DNA of 64,000 nt from CAWAHD01 sp963781785 (GTDB lineage: Bacteria > Planctomycetota > Planctomycetia > Isosphaerales > Isosphaeraceae). The notes below the pieces were generated by a model, which made no database searches, was not told the DNA's origin, and worked only from the letters and a program-made list of their open reading frames with translations. Where the stretch lies: the NCBI GenBank assembly GCA_963781785.1, contig CAWAHD010000001.1:930001-994000 (forward strand). The letters run 5' to 3'. Positions within the stretch are counted from its first letter, which is position 1; every line of letters begins with the position of its first letter. Made by a program: the position numbers and the translations under genes. This document shows positions 35,980-46,999 of this stretch, piece after piece.

Positions 35980-37254
35980 TTGAGCGACGTGAGCCTGCCA
36001 CCTCCTGGAGAACCCCAGTCAGGGACCGCCGGACTTCCGCCTCGTGTTCGTACCCGTACCAGGGCCTGGCTGATGCGAGTCGTTCGTGTCGTTCTGGCGT
36101 CTTACCTTGGTGTAGTGACCGTGCTCTTCTCGATTCAGACTCGGCTGATCTTCCCGGGAGCCAGCACCCAGGGAGAGTCGGTTGCCGAGGTCCATCCGCG
36201 GCCGGGCACCGAGCTCTTGAACCTCACGACCACGCGGGGCGAACGTGTCGTCGCCTTGTACGGGCCGGCCCTTGCGCCGGACGGACGCCCTGATCAGGAT
36301 GCCGCGCATCGCCCCACGATGATCTACTTCTATGGCAACGGAGATTGTTTGAGCGAATGCACCGGGCATCTTGAAACATTTCGTCGGCTGGGGTTGAACG
36401 TCGTCATCCCCGAATATGTGGGTTATGGAATGAGCGGCGGCAGCCCTTCCGAGAAGGGGTGTCAGGGGACTGCCGACGCCGTCTACGATTACCTGATCAC
36501 CACCGGCCGGGCCGATCCCGCGCGGATCATCTCCGCAGGTTGGTCGCTGGGAGGGGCCGTCGCCGTCGATCTGGCCTCGCGCCGCCGGGTCGGCGGACTG
36601 ATTGCGTTCTCTTCGTTCACGAGCATGGTCGACATGTCGCACCGAATTCTACCGCTGGTGCCGGCCAGACTTCTGTTGCGGCACCGGTTCGAGAGCCTGA
36701 AAAAGATCCAGCACATCACCTGCCCGATCCTGATCGGTCACGGCCGGCTCGATCGCGTCATTCCTTTCGACATGGGCGAGGAGCTCGCAGCCCGGGCCAA
36801 AGGTCCCGTGACCACCCTGTGGATCGATCAGGCCGAGCACAATGACTTCTTCAGAGTGGGCGGGAAACGAGTTGAGCAGGCGATGGCGAAATTTGCCCGC
36901 GACTGCCAGTGGCCCCTGATCGGTTCTTCCATATTCGACTCCAGTTCCCGCTCGAGTGCACTCTTCATTCGCCGGAACACGCCATCCCAGTCGCCGAGCT
37001 TGGTCTGGCGGAAAAGTCTCATGGTCGGATACCACGGCGTGTCGTCGCGGCCGCAGGGCCAGCGCCAATCGCTCGCCAAGGCGATGCCGACCCAGACTTG
37101 CAAGCCGAGACCCCCCGCCAGATGCGCCACCGCCGTATCGGGAGTAATGACGAGGTCGAGATGGGTCATGATGGCGGCGGTTGTGGTGAAGTCGCTACGG
37201 CGCGGGCCGGTCAGCTCGGTGACCGGGAGCCGCCCGGCCCACGCACGGAGCTGA
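35980..37254 (+). CDS. membrane-anchored alpha/beta hydrolase
   Basis: TTG start 35980 (GTG 35989 possible). One N-terminal helix (VVRVVLASYLGVVTVLFSIQ) followed by RLIFPGASTQGE, the BEM46/YfhR-like start. Catalytic Ser in SAGWSLGGAVAVDLASR, Asp in LIGHGRLDRVIPFDMGE and His in LWIDQAEHNDFFR. Function: serine esterase of unknown substrate, active site outside the membrane. The family should end near MAKFARDCQ (about 36905); the frame runs 340 bases further, antisense to the next gene, probably because the natural stop was lost to an indel (a TGA exists two frames over at 36912-36914). Confidence 0.85.
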   Translation: MSDVSLPPPGEPQSGTAGLPPRVRTRTRAWLMRVVRVVLASYLGVVTVLFSIQTRLIFPGASTQGESVAEVHPRPGTELLNLTTTRGERVVALYGPALAPDGRPDQDAAHRPTMIYFYGNGDCLSECTGHLETFRRLGLNVVIPEYVGYGMSGGSPSEKGCQGTADAVYDYLITTGRADPARIISAGWSLGGAVAVDLASRRRVGGLIAFSSFTSMVDMSHRILPLVPARLLLRHRFESLKKIQHITCPILIGHGRLDRVIPFDMGEELAARAKGPVTTLWIDQAEHNDFFRVGGKRVEQAMAKFARDCQWPLIGSSIFDSSSRSSALFIRRNTPSQSPSLVWRKSLMVGYHGVSSRPQGQRQSLAKAMPTQTCKPRPPARCATAVSGVMTRSRWVMMAAVVVKSLRRGPVSSVTGSRPAHARS

Positions 37255-38519
37255 TCCACGCCGTGTTCGGTCTGCAGGGAGACCAGTCGGACGCCCGGCA
37301 ACTCTGCCAGCGGGGCAAATTGAGAGAGGGGGAACGATCTCCAGCGATCCGCAAGATGCTCGGGGTTTCCCTGCCAGGCTATCCCGATCAGGAACGGTTT
37401 CGCCGATCGGCTGGGACTGGGTGTCTCGGCCGGCGCTGCACCTCGGTCGCGGTCGATCGACAGAGTCCGAGCCAGTTCGGAGCGCCAGTGCTCGATGAGC
37501 ATCGGGTCGGTCGCCAGATAGGGCACTTGCGCCGGTACGGTGGCCATCGTCGTCCCGAAGATCGCGGGCAGACTGAGCATCGGCGCGTGGATCTGACAGT
37601 CTGGCACGAAACTGGACGCATCGAAAGCCATGTCGACTCCGTCACAGCGTGCCACCAGTCGCAAGAGTGACGCTGGGCACTGCACCACGACCCGGCCGCC
37701 TCGTCGCTTGACCATCGGTGCGAACCGGATGAATTGCAGCGTGTCACCGTATCCTTGCTCGGCGTGCAACAGGATCGACCGGCCGCGAAAGTGATCGCCG
37801 TTCCAGAACGTCCGGTTAACGCGACTGCCGACGTAGTCCGGACACTTGAACCGCCATTCGTGCTCGGCCCAGCCGCGCTCGTACTGGCCGCTCGCGAGCA
37901 GTGCATACGCAAGATTCCTGTGCAACTGGGGAGACTCGGGATTGCTGCCGAGCGCCTCGTCGTAGACGACGACTGCCTGTTCCCACCTCCCCAGGCGGCT
38001 GAGATTCATGCCGATGTTCTGGAGCGCGTCCGCCGAGTCGGGCCTGAGCTGATGCGCGGCGACCAGCCAACCCATCGCCTCGTCAAGCTTTCCCTGCTCC
38101 GAAAACACAACCCCCAGGTTCATGATCGCTTCGAAGCCGTCGGGCTGGATCAGGAGCGCCATCCGGTAATACTCGGCGGCCTCATCGAACCGGCGCTGCT
38201 CATGGACGGCCAACCCCAGGTTGGCGAGGGTCTTGTAGTTATGCGGGTTGATCTGATGCGCCCGGCGGTAGATTGCCTCGGCTTCATCCAGCCGCTTCTG
38301 CCGCCAGACCGCCATTCCGAGATCGTTCAAGATATCGGCATCGTCGGGCCGACGGCGGGCCGCCTCTCGCAAGAGAGCCTCCGCATCCACATAACGCTGT
38401 TGCAGGAGCAGTTTGATCGCCGCGTCGCGATGACTGGCCGCCAGTTCATGATCGACTTCCGGCGTGCGCGGCCCAACGGCCGTGGCGTCCTCGACCTGTT
38501 CCACCTGGAACACGGGCAT
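36828..38519 (-). CDS. TPR protein with C-terminal glycosyltransferase-9-like domain
   Basis: 563 residues. Residues 35-245 hold about six TPR units (LEREA-type, YRRAHQINPHNYKTLANLGL, YYRMALLIQPDGFEAIMNLG, VVYDEALGSNPESPQLHRNL). After GWAEHEWRFKCPDYVGSR comes SILLHAEQGYGDTLQFIRFAP and the GT-B-like C-terminus: FLIGIAWQGNPEHLADRWRS, LVSLQTEHGVDQLRAWAGRL, MTHLDLVITPDTAVAHLAGG, DWRWPCGRDDTPWYPTMRLFRQ. This matches planctomycete/proteobacterial TPR glycosyltransferases (heptosyltransferase-like, some with O-GlcNAc-transferase resemblance). The last 40 residues overlap the convergent hydrolase and look unnatural, so the real stop may also be displaced. Confidence 0.87.
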   Translation of the reverse strand: MPVFQVEQVEDATAVGPRTPEVDHELAASHRDAAIKLLLQQRYVDAEALLREAARRRPDDADILNDLGMAVWRQKRLDEAEAIYRRAHQINPHNYKTLANLGLAVHEQRRFDEAAEYYRMALLIQPDGFEAIMNLGVVFSEQGKLDEAMGWLVAAHQLRPDSADALQNIGMNLSRLGRWEQAVVVYDEALGSNPESPQLHRNLAYALLASGQYERGWAEHEWRFKCPDYVGSRVNRTFWNGDHFRGRSILLHAEQGYGDTLQFIRFAPMVKRRGGRVVVQCPASLLRLVARCDGVDMAFDASSFVPDCQIHAPMLSLPAIFGTTMATVPAQVPYLATDPMLIEHWRSELARTLSIDRDRGAAPAETPSPSRSAKPFLIGIAWQGNPEHLADRWRSFPLSQFAPLAELPGVRLVSLQTEHGVDQLRAWAGRLPVTELTGPRRSDFTTTAAIMTHLDLVITPDTAVAHLAGGLGLQVWVGIALASDWRWPCGRDDTPWYPTMRLFRQTKLGDWDGVFRRMKSALERELESNMEEPIRGHWQSRANFAIACSTRFPPTLKKSLCSA

Positions 38520-38613
38520 CTCCGCTCCTCCTCTCTGGAACTGAGTGAGGAGCAGATTAAAACCCGATTGTCCTACTTTTCCAAGCCCAACTCGTGGTCT
38601 TCTGGCTGCGGCT

Positions 38614-39921
38614 TCACACTTCTGCCAGAGGCTCCCGTGAATCGCCGAACTCGTCGAGGTGCAGCCCGGCCTTGTCGAGAAGCGAGAGATACAGGCTGCA
38701 CATCTTGCGGTTGGGCTTGCCGCGGTAGTCGAGCACCCGGCCGCCCTTGAGCCGGCCGCCGGCCCCGCCCAGGACGACCACCGGGAGCTGGGTCGCGTCG
38801 TGGTTGCCGTTGAGCATGCTCGAGCAGAACAGGATCATCGAGTTGTCCAGGCCGTCCGGTCGCCTTCGCGGATAGCGTCGAGCTTCCGCGCGATATAGGC
38901 GACCTGCTTCAGGAAGAACTGATTGACCTTCAGCCAGTCGGCGGTGTCGGAGTGCGAGAGCAGGTGGTGGATCATGTAGTCGACGCCCAGGTTCGGGAAC
39001 CGCAGCGAGCTGTGGTCGTTGTTGAGCTTGAGGGTGCAGATCCGCGTGGTGTCGGTCTGGAAGCCAAGCACGAGGATGTCGCACATCAGGCGCATGTGCT
39101 CGCCGATATCCTGAGGAATGCCATCGGCGGGGCGCGGCATGTTCGGCTGGTCGAGAGTCGGCCGCCAGCCTTGCAGCTCGCCGCGCTGGCCTGCCCGCTC
39201 GATCCGTTGTTCGACCTCGCGGACCGAATCGAGATACTCGTCGAGCTTGCGCTGGTCGGCTAGAGCTGACCGGCACGGCGGAAGTCGCGAGCGTCGGAGA
39301 GCACGGCATCGAGCACGCTCTTGTCGCCGCGCTTCGGCCTCATCGCGGAACAGGCGGTCGAACGCCAGCGCGGGGTAGAGCTCCAGCGGAGTCGGCGTCG
39401 TCGGCGACGTCCAGGAGATGTGCGAGCTGTAGAGCATCGAATAATTCTTGTGCACCGACGGATTCGACTTCTCGCAGCGCGAGCACCAGGCTGGGAACCT
39501 TGGTCGACTGGCCGTGTGCGCGCGCCAGCAACTGGTCGAAGCTCGTGCCCGAGCGGATCTCGCCGCCGGAGGCCAGCGGAGCGCCCGAGAGCAAGTTGCC
39601 CGTCTGCGAGCTGTGGATGTTGCCCTTCTGGGCCTCGGCGTTATAGAGACCGCGGATGAACAGCATCTTCTCGCGAAAATCGGCGAGCGGCGCGAGCACC
39701 TGGCCCAGCTCCATATTTGCCCCGCTACCCTTGCGCCCACCACTCGCGGCTGTGGAAGCCGTTGCCCGCGAACAGCACCGCCAGGCGCACCGGTGCCTCG
39801 CTCGCAGCTCGGGCCGCTTTGACTCGTCGCCCCAGACCCGGAGCGATTCCATCCAGGGCAGCGCCATGCTCACGCCGGCGCCGCGGAGGAACGTGCGGCG
39901 CGAAAAGCTCTGTTCGTTCAT
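38614..39921 (-). pseudogene. DUF1552 family protein, several frameshifts
   Basis: Starts MNEQSFSRRTFLRGAGVSMA, a Tat signal (SRRTFLRGAGV), then ALPWMESLRVWGDE. The conserved parts are spread over three frames: APVRLAVLFAGNGFHSREWW, MELGQVLAPLADFREKMLFI, KVPSLVLALRE, NYSMLYSSHISWTSPTTPTP, ADQRKLDEYLDSVREVEQRI, GFQTDTTRICTLKLNNDHSS, and finally LDNSMILFCSSMLNGNHDAT ... VVVLGGAGGRLKGGRVLDY. All belong to DUF1552, exported proteins that in planctomycetes always follow a DUF1592 cytochrome-type gene. Here the order is kept: the DUF1592 gene is upstream, 77 bases away. Function unknown; co-export suggests a joint redox or polysaccharide-related role. Confidence 0.85.
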
Positions 39922-39998
39922 CGGTTACCTCGCGGAGCGAAAACGCCTTGAAACTCGTACTCTGTTCTATCGGTCTTCTACGGGCGGGCACGCTTGAT

Positions 39999-42900
39999 TC
40001 ATGAGCCGCTTGCATCCTTGCCGCGAATCTCGCGGAACTGACGGCTGGCGACGACGGACTCGAAGCGCGGCCGATAACCGATAGTCGTTCTTCTTGAGCG
40101 CTCGCTCCATCTCTTCGAGCAAAGGTCGATCGGAGAGCTGGATTCCGCGGCCCAGGGCATAGCCCAGCAGCTTGCGGCAAAACTGGCGGATGAACGCATC
40201 GCGCCGCGTCGTGACCAGGTAGTGCCGCAGGCCGTCGAGACCGTCGAATTCCGTGCCGTCGCGAAGTGCGAGCGAGTGTCGATCGGCCGGTCGCCCAGGT
40301 CGCGATCGCGGCGGCGGCCGATCGCGTCGTAGGCCTCGAGCGCATAACCGAACGCGTCGATGCGCGACGTGGCAACTCGCGCACCGCGGGTCGCTCGTGT
40401 GCCGTTCGACGAGCTGGCGCACCGTGAGCCCCTGGGTCGCCGCCTCGTCGTCCGGGCAGCACGCGGGACGTTCTTGGGCGGTCGGGGCAGCCGCTCGCCC
40501 AGCAGGACTTCCGACACCCAGTTGCCCCGCAGAATCGGGCTGGTGCGCGAGGCGCCCGACTGCTTTGCCAGCGTCGCCGCCAGGCCCAGGATTCCCCCGC
40601 GGCCGTACTTGCTGACTCCGTCCACTCGCCGCCACTCTGGGCCCGCGACGCCCGGAATGCCGTAGTGCTTCGCCAGATCTTCGTTCAAGAACGTATGATC
40701 GCCGTCGAAAACCGAGAGCACCGAACCGTCGTTTTGAAACAGGTCCGTGAAAAAAGAATCGCCTCTTCATGCATCGCGCCTTTGCAGCTCGCGCGAATGT
40801 CGGGAAGTGCCGCTGGCTTTTTTCGTCGAGCGAGTCGAAGTCGTAAATGTGCAGCCACTGGCAGGCGAACTCGGTCGCCAGCCGGCGAATCCGCGGATCT
40901 TTGAACATCCGCCGGGCCTGGGCCGCGAGCACGTCGCGGTCGCATGCAGACTGTCCGGACGCGGCAGCCGCTCGCAGCTCGTCATCGGGCATCGACGACC
41001 AGAGGAAATAGCTGAGACGGCTCGCCAGCTCCCAGTCGGAGACCGGCGCCGCCTTGGCGCCCGGCGGCGGCGTTCTCGAGCCGGTAAAGGAACGCGGGCG
41101 ACACCAGCACCCGGGCCAGCACCAGCCGGATCGCCTCGTCATGGGGGATCTCCTCGCTTGCGCAGTACGCCGTAGAGGTCGCGAAGCTCGCCTGCCTCGC
41201 CGGCGTGAGAGCGGCCGGCGAAACGCCCGGCCTGCAAGCGCGATCGACCGCGTCGAGATGGCGAGGCTCGGCTGTCGACGAGCTGCCGGCGGAACGCCGC
41301 GGCCCGGTCGTTGATCGGCTTGCGCAACGGCTCGAACACCTTGGGATCGGCGTCCTGGCTGGCATATTCCAGGAGCTGCTGAAACGCATCGACCAGCGTG
41401 AGTGCGTCCTGGCTGACGAAGTGCAGCTCGGCCCACAGCCGGTCGAGCTCGGCGGTCTGGGCTCTGATCGAGCATCAGCCGGCGCAGGTGGTCGTCCTCA
41501 CGATAAAAGAGGGTGAGCGTGATGACCTCGTCCACCGGCACGATCTTGGTGTAGCACAAGGCCGGCGGGAAAACCTGGCGGATGGTATCGAACGCCGCCT
41601 CGAACCGCCGTCGGGCGTTCGATCCCCCCAAGGCGACGACCGGCAAGTCGGGCGACACGCCCTTGTTCGCAGCGGGCCGGCTCGAGCAGCAACTGCAAGC
41701 TGGACACTTCCTTCAGCAGCCGCTCCCTTTTCGAGCGCGCCGCCGGTGACGAGCTCGCAGCCTGCAGACCAGGTCGGCAGGCAGCCGTATTTCGAGGACG
41801 CTGGGAGCGTGCACGCCGATACTGGCCGGGTCGATCGCCGGGCCACCCGGCTGGGTTCCAAACCGGCGCGGATCGAGCCCGATCGCCGTGACCGTCGCGG
41901 TCGCCGCCGCGGCCGTCGTTCCGCTTGAGCGAAACAGGCTCAGGAGCGGTCCCCGCAGCGAGGTGAGCTGGCGATAGAGCAGGCGGTCCGGTTGCTGGCT
42001 CGCCGCGGGGCGGCCGGTGGTCAGCAAGTCTTGGATTGCCAGAGCAAGCTGGTGTTTCTCCCGATCGGTGCCGGCCGATTGCCATGGGCCAGGAGCGAAC
42101 CCGCCGGAATGACGGCGTCGCTCGAGTCGCCGTTATCGGCCTCGCTGTAGAAGTGCCAGACCCCGGCATTGCCGTACGTGTCAGCGTGGGGATTGCCCGC
42201 GAGAATGTCCGGCGAAACCTCACGTGCCAGGCTCCACGTCCGTCCGCCGCCACTCAACGTCAAGTCAACGGCGGTCAGGTCGCACGAGTGATTGTCATCG
42301 CGCGGGCCGATCACCAGCGAGATGAGGTCGCCCGGCTGGACGGCCACGTCCTTGACGGGGCCGACCGTCACCTCCGCCGCTCCCTGGGCAACGCCGGCGG
42401 CAAGCTTCTGTCGGACCGCGCCGCGCCGCAGCTCGAGCGACCAGGTGACGCCGTTGCCGCATTCCGGGTGAGCATGCTGAACCCGGCCGGCGATTTGCAG
42501 CACCGCGCCGGCCGGGCTCCGCCAGCCGACCGCCACTTCGAAGCGTCGGCGTCGGGTGCACGGCCACGCTGTGCGGCTTCATGTTGCCCGGGATCCGCAC
42601 GTGCTGGCCGGACGAGTTGGCGACGACGATCGGCAGGTCCGGCGAACCCCATCCCTTGACGAACTCGTAGCCCGCGGACTTCTCGATCCTGGTCTTGAGC
42701 AGCGCGTCGATCTTTACGTTTGGTCGCTCCGAGCCGATGCCGAGGTAGTCAAGCCAGGCCGCCAGGATCTTCGGTTCAACTCCATACCGCTTGGCGAGCT
42801 CGTGCCGGTCAGAGTGGCCATTTGCAGCGCTCGCTTCGGCGGCCGCGTCCAGGCAATTCGCCGATGCGGCGAAGGCCCGCCCGCGCAGCTCCGCCAGCTC

Positions 42901-44208
42901 ACTTGCGACTCCTCGCACGTCGCGCAAGAGCAAATCTGGCCTCCCCGGCGCGGTGAGGCGCGGCTTATCCCAGACGACAAGGTCGTGCTCGTGACCGTCG
43001 CCGGCGTCGCCCGCCGCGAGGTAGAGCGTGATCTCGCCCGAGCCGAGCTCGGGTATCTTGAGCCGCAGCTCTTCTTGATCCACCACGGGGCTGACCGGCT
43101 CCATCCAGGCCTTCGGACCGCCGAGCTTGCCGATCTGGCCGACGCTGGTGAATCGCCAGAGAGCCTTCTGCCAGCGCGCGATCTCGGCGGCGAGTGCTGA
43201 CGCTTCGTCGACGCGGGCAGTCCGCCAACGGTCCCGTATCCCGTCGAGGATCGGCAACGCTGGGCCGCCGTTCAACGTCGACCAGAGTGTCTGTAGATAT
43301 TTCGCGTTCAGGCCCTCGTCCCGCGCGACGTCGGCCAGGCTCCTGGACCCCGCGGCCAGGGCATCGCGGTTTCGAATCGTGGCGCGCAGGTATCTCTCGA
43401 CTGGCAAGAGCCCCCCGTCGTTGGTTCCGAAAACGATCCCCTGAAGGTTGACGTGCGTGCCTCCGCCCGACGTCGTGAAGCGGCTGTAGAAGCTCCGGAT
43501 CCGCGCGAGCAACTCATCGGTCCAGTCTCGACGTGTCGCTCCGGCGGAGAACCGAATGCCGTCGGGCAGGAGAACGGCGTGACCAGCAATCTTTTTGCCG
43601 GCGTCAAGGTACTTTGAGAGGAGCGCCGGCGACATCACCAGGGCATTGCCCGTGTTGGTGAAACCCTCCCCCGCCGCGCCATCGGCGGGAAACTCGCGGG
43701 CGGGCTGCAGATCGACGCCGGTCAGATCCAACAACGTGTACGAGTACTCTGCATTGCTCAGTCGCCGCAACACCACGGGTCCGGGATCGCCGGCCTGCGC
43801 GAGCGATTCGGCTTTCAGGTAGTCGGCGACCCAGGTCTCGAGCCGCTTGCGGCGCTCGGCCCTGGGCTGCGGTGCATCCTTCGGCGGCATCTCCCCGTTG
43901 TCGAGCATCTCGGCGACCTTCAACCAGGTTCGGGTGGACCGCCGGACGTCGTCGATTTTCTCGAACTGCTCCAGGTCAAGCGTCCCTTTTTGCTCGTCGG
44001 TCGAGTGGCATTTCAGGCAGCTTTCGCGCAAGATCGGACGGATCTCGCCGACGAACTCGGCTCCGATCTTCTCAAACGACACCCGCTCGTCAGCCAGTCC
44101 GCAGACGGGCAGCTCGAAGAGGAGCAAGGCGCCGACGCACCAGCCGGCAAGCCCTGACTGGAGACGATTTTGGCCAATCCTTGAGAGCATGGCGAATTCG
44201 CCGACCAT
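39999..44208 (-). pseudogene. DUF1587/1592/1588/1585 planctomycete cytochrome-type protein, several frameshifts
   Basis: From ATG 44208 (MVGEFAMLSRIGQNRL; ATG 44190 also fits) with a signal peptide (GALLLFELPVCGLADE). A PSCyt1-type haem motif CLKCH follows (ILRESCLKCHSTDEQKGTLD), then DUF1587 (LRRLSNAEYSYTLLDLTGVD), a long insert with a jelly-roll-like part (IPELGSGEITLYLAAGDAGD ... VTVGPVKDVAVQPGDLISLV), DUF1592 (VLARVLVSPAFLYRLE), DUF1588 (VFDGDHTFLNEDLAKHYGIP ... DPRCASCHVRIDAFGYALE, second CxxCH) and DUF1585 (FCRKLLGYALGRGIQLSDRP). About 1,400 codons, with frame changes near 42540, 42030, 41700, 41150 and 40460. Followed by its DUF1552 partner. Confidence 0.82.
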
Positions 44209-44373
44209 TCGTCGCGATCCTCTGGGATGAACCCGGCGTGAATCTCTGAGTGAGGCGCTGCAGGCAGGTTTAACAGGAGCAGAACAAATATTATATCGAA
44301 GATTCGGGGATCCAGGAACGCCCTCTTTGTCGGTTCCATTTTTATTAGAACCGATGATGGGTAATCTAAAGCG

Positions 44374-45183
44374 ATGACGGGCTTGCCAAAAGAATCGGAG
44401 ACCGCGAGCTCCCCGGATCGCCCGGTTGGCGCAAGAGACAGCGACGACCATGGGAAGCCGTCATGCCTGGTGCTACATGGCCTGGGGGGCGGGCCGTACG
44501 AGTTGGGTCCGCTCATCTCGGCGCTCGAGGGCGAGGGCCTCAAGGTCTCGGCGCCGATCCTGCCCGGCCACGAAGGGCTCGACCCCGTGATGCCGGCGTC
44601 GTCCTGGCGTGAATGGGCTGCTACCGCTGAATCGGCGTTCACACGCCTGGCGGCGGCCGGCGACCCCGTCGTCGTCATTGGTTTCTCAACCGGGGCCACG
44701 CTGGCCCTCGACCTCGCGAGCCGCCAGCCCGTTTCGCGCCTGGTCCTGCTGGCTCCTTTTCTGGCGATCCGGTACACCAGGCTGGTCCCCGTGCGGCCGG
44801 CGCACATCGTCCGGCTTCTCGCCAGGGTACTCCCGAACCTCACGCGCAGGCCCCCGGCGGTCCGCGACCGCGAAATGCGCAACTGGGCGGCGAAATCAGA
44901 CCCGTTCCGGACGTTCAATCTGCATGCCACGCTCAGTGCACTCGAACTGATCGACCGGGTCAAACCGCTCGTGCCCACGATTACCGTGCCGACTCTGATC
45001 ATTCAGGGCCAGCTCGACACGGTGGTCGAGCCCGCTCTGGCCGCCTGGCTCTACCGCAACCTCGGCTCGGCGAAAAAGACGTTTGTGAGCCTGTCCGGCT
45101 CTGACCATCTTGTTGCGCTCGATCGCGATCGAGAGCGGTTGATTGCCCTGACAAAGGACTTCATCCTGAGCACCGAACACTGA
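44374..45183 (+). CDS. carboxylesterase/monoacylglycerol-lipase-like hydrolase
   Basis: 269 residues, soluble. Oxyanion loop CLVLHGLGGGPYELGPLI, nucleophile Ser in VVIGFSTGATLALDLAS, Asp in LIIQGQLDTVVEP and His in LSGSDHLVALDRDR. The lid region (PVRPAHIVRLLARVLPNLTR) and overall pattern match Est30/EstD-type carboxylesterases. Substrate unknown, probably short acyl esters. It converges on purQ with only eight bases between the stops. Confidence 0.9.
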   Translation: MTGLPKESETASSPDRPVGARDSDDHGKPSCLVLHGLGGGPYELGPLISALEGEGLKVSAPILPGHEGLDPVMPASSWREWAATAESAFTRLAAAGDPVVVIGFSTGATLALDLASRQPVSRLVLLAPFLAIRYTRLVPVRPAHIVRLLARVLPNLTRRPPAVRDREMRNWAAKSDPFRTFNLHATLSALELIDRVKPLVPTITVPTLIIQGQLDTVVEPALAAWLYRNLGSAKKTFVSLSGSDHLVALDRDRERLIALTKDFILSTEH

Positions 45184-45191
45184 AATCGTCT

Positions 45192-45971
45192 TCAGCTCGC
45201 CAGCGCTCGCACGGCGCTCGTGAAAATACGCAGGCCGTCTCCCTCGCCGGCGAATCCACCGCGGCGCCGGGTCCACTGCGGATGGAAAAAAGGGTCGATG
45301 AACCGCTCGGGGTGCGGCATCAGGCCGAAGATACGGCCGCTCGGGTCGCAGACCCCGGCGACCGCGTATGCCGAGCCGTTCGGATTGGCGGGATATTCCT
45401 GCGTCGGCCGCCCATCACAGCCGGCATATTGCAAAACGATCTGACCTGCCGCCCACAGGGTCTCCGGAAACGAGGGAATGGCCGTGGCGAATCGGCCCTC
45501 TCCGTGGGCCACAGGCAACTCGATCGGTTCGGAAAACGTGACAAACGGCGACAGCCCACGCCGAGGCAAGAGCCGCACCCAGCGAGCTTCGAATCGGCCG
45601 GAATCGTTGGGAGCCAGGGTCGTGGGGCAATGGGCCGTTCCGCCCGGCAGCAGGCCGCTCCGCACCAGAACCTGGAATCCGTTGCAGATCCCTAGCACAA
45701 GCCCACCTCGGTCGTGGAACCGCCGCAGGGCCTCGCCCAGCATGCTGCCGATCCGTGCGGCCAGGATCCGGCCCGCGCCCAGGTCGTCCCCGTAGGAAAA
45801 GCCGCCGGGAATCGTCAGGATCTGAAACCGATCCAGATCGGCTGGTGCCGCGAGCACCTGGTTGATATGCCGGATCTCTGCGCGTGCCCCCGCCCGCTCG
45901 AATGCATGGGCTGTCTCTTCGTCGCAGTTGGTGCCGGGCGCCCGGAGAACGATCGCGCGAGGGTGAGCCAT
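45192..45971 (-). CDS. purQ: phosphoribosylformylglycinamidine synthase, glutaminase subunit
   Basis: 259 residues from ATG 45971 (MAHPRAIVLRAPGTNCDEET). Class I glutamine amidotransferase: the nucleophile Cys is in GGLVLGICNGFQVLVRSGLL, and the His/Glu pair in FGLMPHPERFIDPFFHPQ. It supplies ammonia to PurL for making FGAM from FGAR in purine synthesis. PurL lies 1 kb upstream on the same strand, separated by a NYN-domain gene. Length as expected for the small-PurL type system. Confidence 0.95.
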   Translation of the reverse strand: MAHPRAIVLRAPGTNCDEETAHAFERAGARAEIRHINQVLAAPADLDRFQILTIPGGFSYGDDLGAGRILAARIGSMLGEALRRFHDRGGLVLGICNGFQVLVRSGLLPGGTAHCPTTLAPNDSGRFEARWVRLLPRRGLSPFVTFSEPIELPVAHGEGRFATAIPSFPETLWAAGQIVLQYAGCDGRPTQEYPANPNGSAYAVAGVCDPSGRIFGLMPHPERFIDPFFHPQWTRRRGGFAGEGDGLRIFTSAVRALAS

Positions 45972-46064
45972 GATTGATTCCAGAACCGTGCAGGTGGGCC
46001 GCAAACTGAACGGAAGCCAATCTCTGCCTGAAGCTTGGTCGTGCGGGCCGCGGCTCAGACCTTG

Positions 46065-46898
46065 TCAATAGGGCGGGTCGCCCGGCCCGAGCTGAGATGC
46101 ATAATCCGACTCGGAGCGATACGCCAGGTTGCGGCGCAAGAGCTCAGACTCGTAAACCTGCACAACAAAGTCGGCGGCGATCTTGAGCCGGGACGACGTT
46201 CCCTTGGTGGGAAAATCGGCTGGAGATCCGCGACGGAACTCGGCGACGCCCACGTGCTTGGAACGGCTCTTGACGTAGTTGATCCCGGGAATCCCATCCG
46301 CATCGCCCGAGATTAACAGGGCGATGTCATAGGTATCCTGCAAGGCGACCATGTCCACGGCCAGGCTCGTGTCGAGGCCCTTCTCGTTGACCGTGTGATG
46401 CAAGAGGTCAACCTTCCAGTGCCCCTCCTGGCGAATTTCCACGAAGTCGGTGGCAGCCTGGACCCCGTGATAGAACCGCTTCTTCCGCTCCAGCGCGCGC
46501 CGCTTGCTCTCGTACCATTCGCGGGTCTCGCTGAAGCAAAGGTTCCAGGCCTCCTCGATCCGGCGGTCCATGGGCAGGTCGGGAAGCCGCCGGCCGGTGT
46601 CCTCGAGGTAGGCGTCGCGAAGCCGCGGGTTCATCTCGAACCGAGTCCGCAGCCGAGCTTCGGCCTTGGGGTCGTTCAGGTCCCACTCGTCCATCTTGCC
46701 CACGACATACCAGTAGATCCGCGAGTGCTGGGCGGTCGGCCACTCCGCACCATCGGCGAACGTTCGGCCCCAGTAATGCACGCTCTGCTCGAAGACATGG
46801 CGATAAAACGCCCCATAATCATCAACGCGAAGATTCAAATGTTTGAGCACCCCGTCGAGGTTTGAGCCGTCGACGAACGTCACGAATCGAAGCATCAT
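46065..46898 (-). CDS. NYN-domain protein (LabA/DUF88-like)
   Basis: 277 residues. MMLRFVTFVDGSNLDGVLKH begins a NYN/PIN-like fold with the first Asp in VDGSN; the further acidic positions are in GLDTSLAVDMVALQDTYDIA and LLISGDADGIPGINYVKSR, giving the typical acidic cluster for metal-dependent ribonuclease activity. The middle (RRALERKKRFYHGVQAATDF) is helical. Such proteins are predicted RNA-processing nucleases. It lies between purL and purQ on the same strand with 93-101-base gaps, so it may be co-transcribed with purine genes. Confidence 0.88.
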   Translation of the reverse strand: MMLRFVTFVDGSNLDGVLKHLNLRVDDYGAFYRHVFEQSVHYWGRTFADGAEWPTAQHSRIYWYVVGKMDEWDLNDPKAEARLRTRFEMNPRLRDAYLEDTGRRLPDLPMDRRIEEAWNLCFSETREWYESKRRALERKKRFYHGVQAATDFVEIRQEGHWKVDLLHHTVNEKGLDTSLAVDMVALQDTYDIALLISGDADGIPGINYVKSRSKHVGVAEFRRGSPADFPTKGTSSRLKIAADFVVQVYESELLRRNLAYRSESDYASQLGPGDPPY

Positions 46899-46999
46899 GG
46901 ATTCCTCTGATTTACGTCGTCATGATGTGTATTGTCCATCAGTCCAAATGACCTTTACTTTCCGGCGCTACAATAACCGAGATTTTCGCTCGCGCCGAG

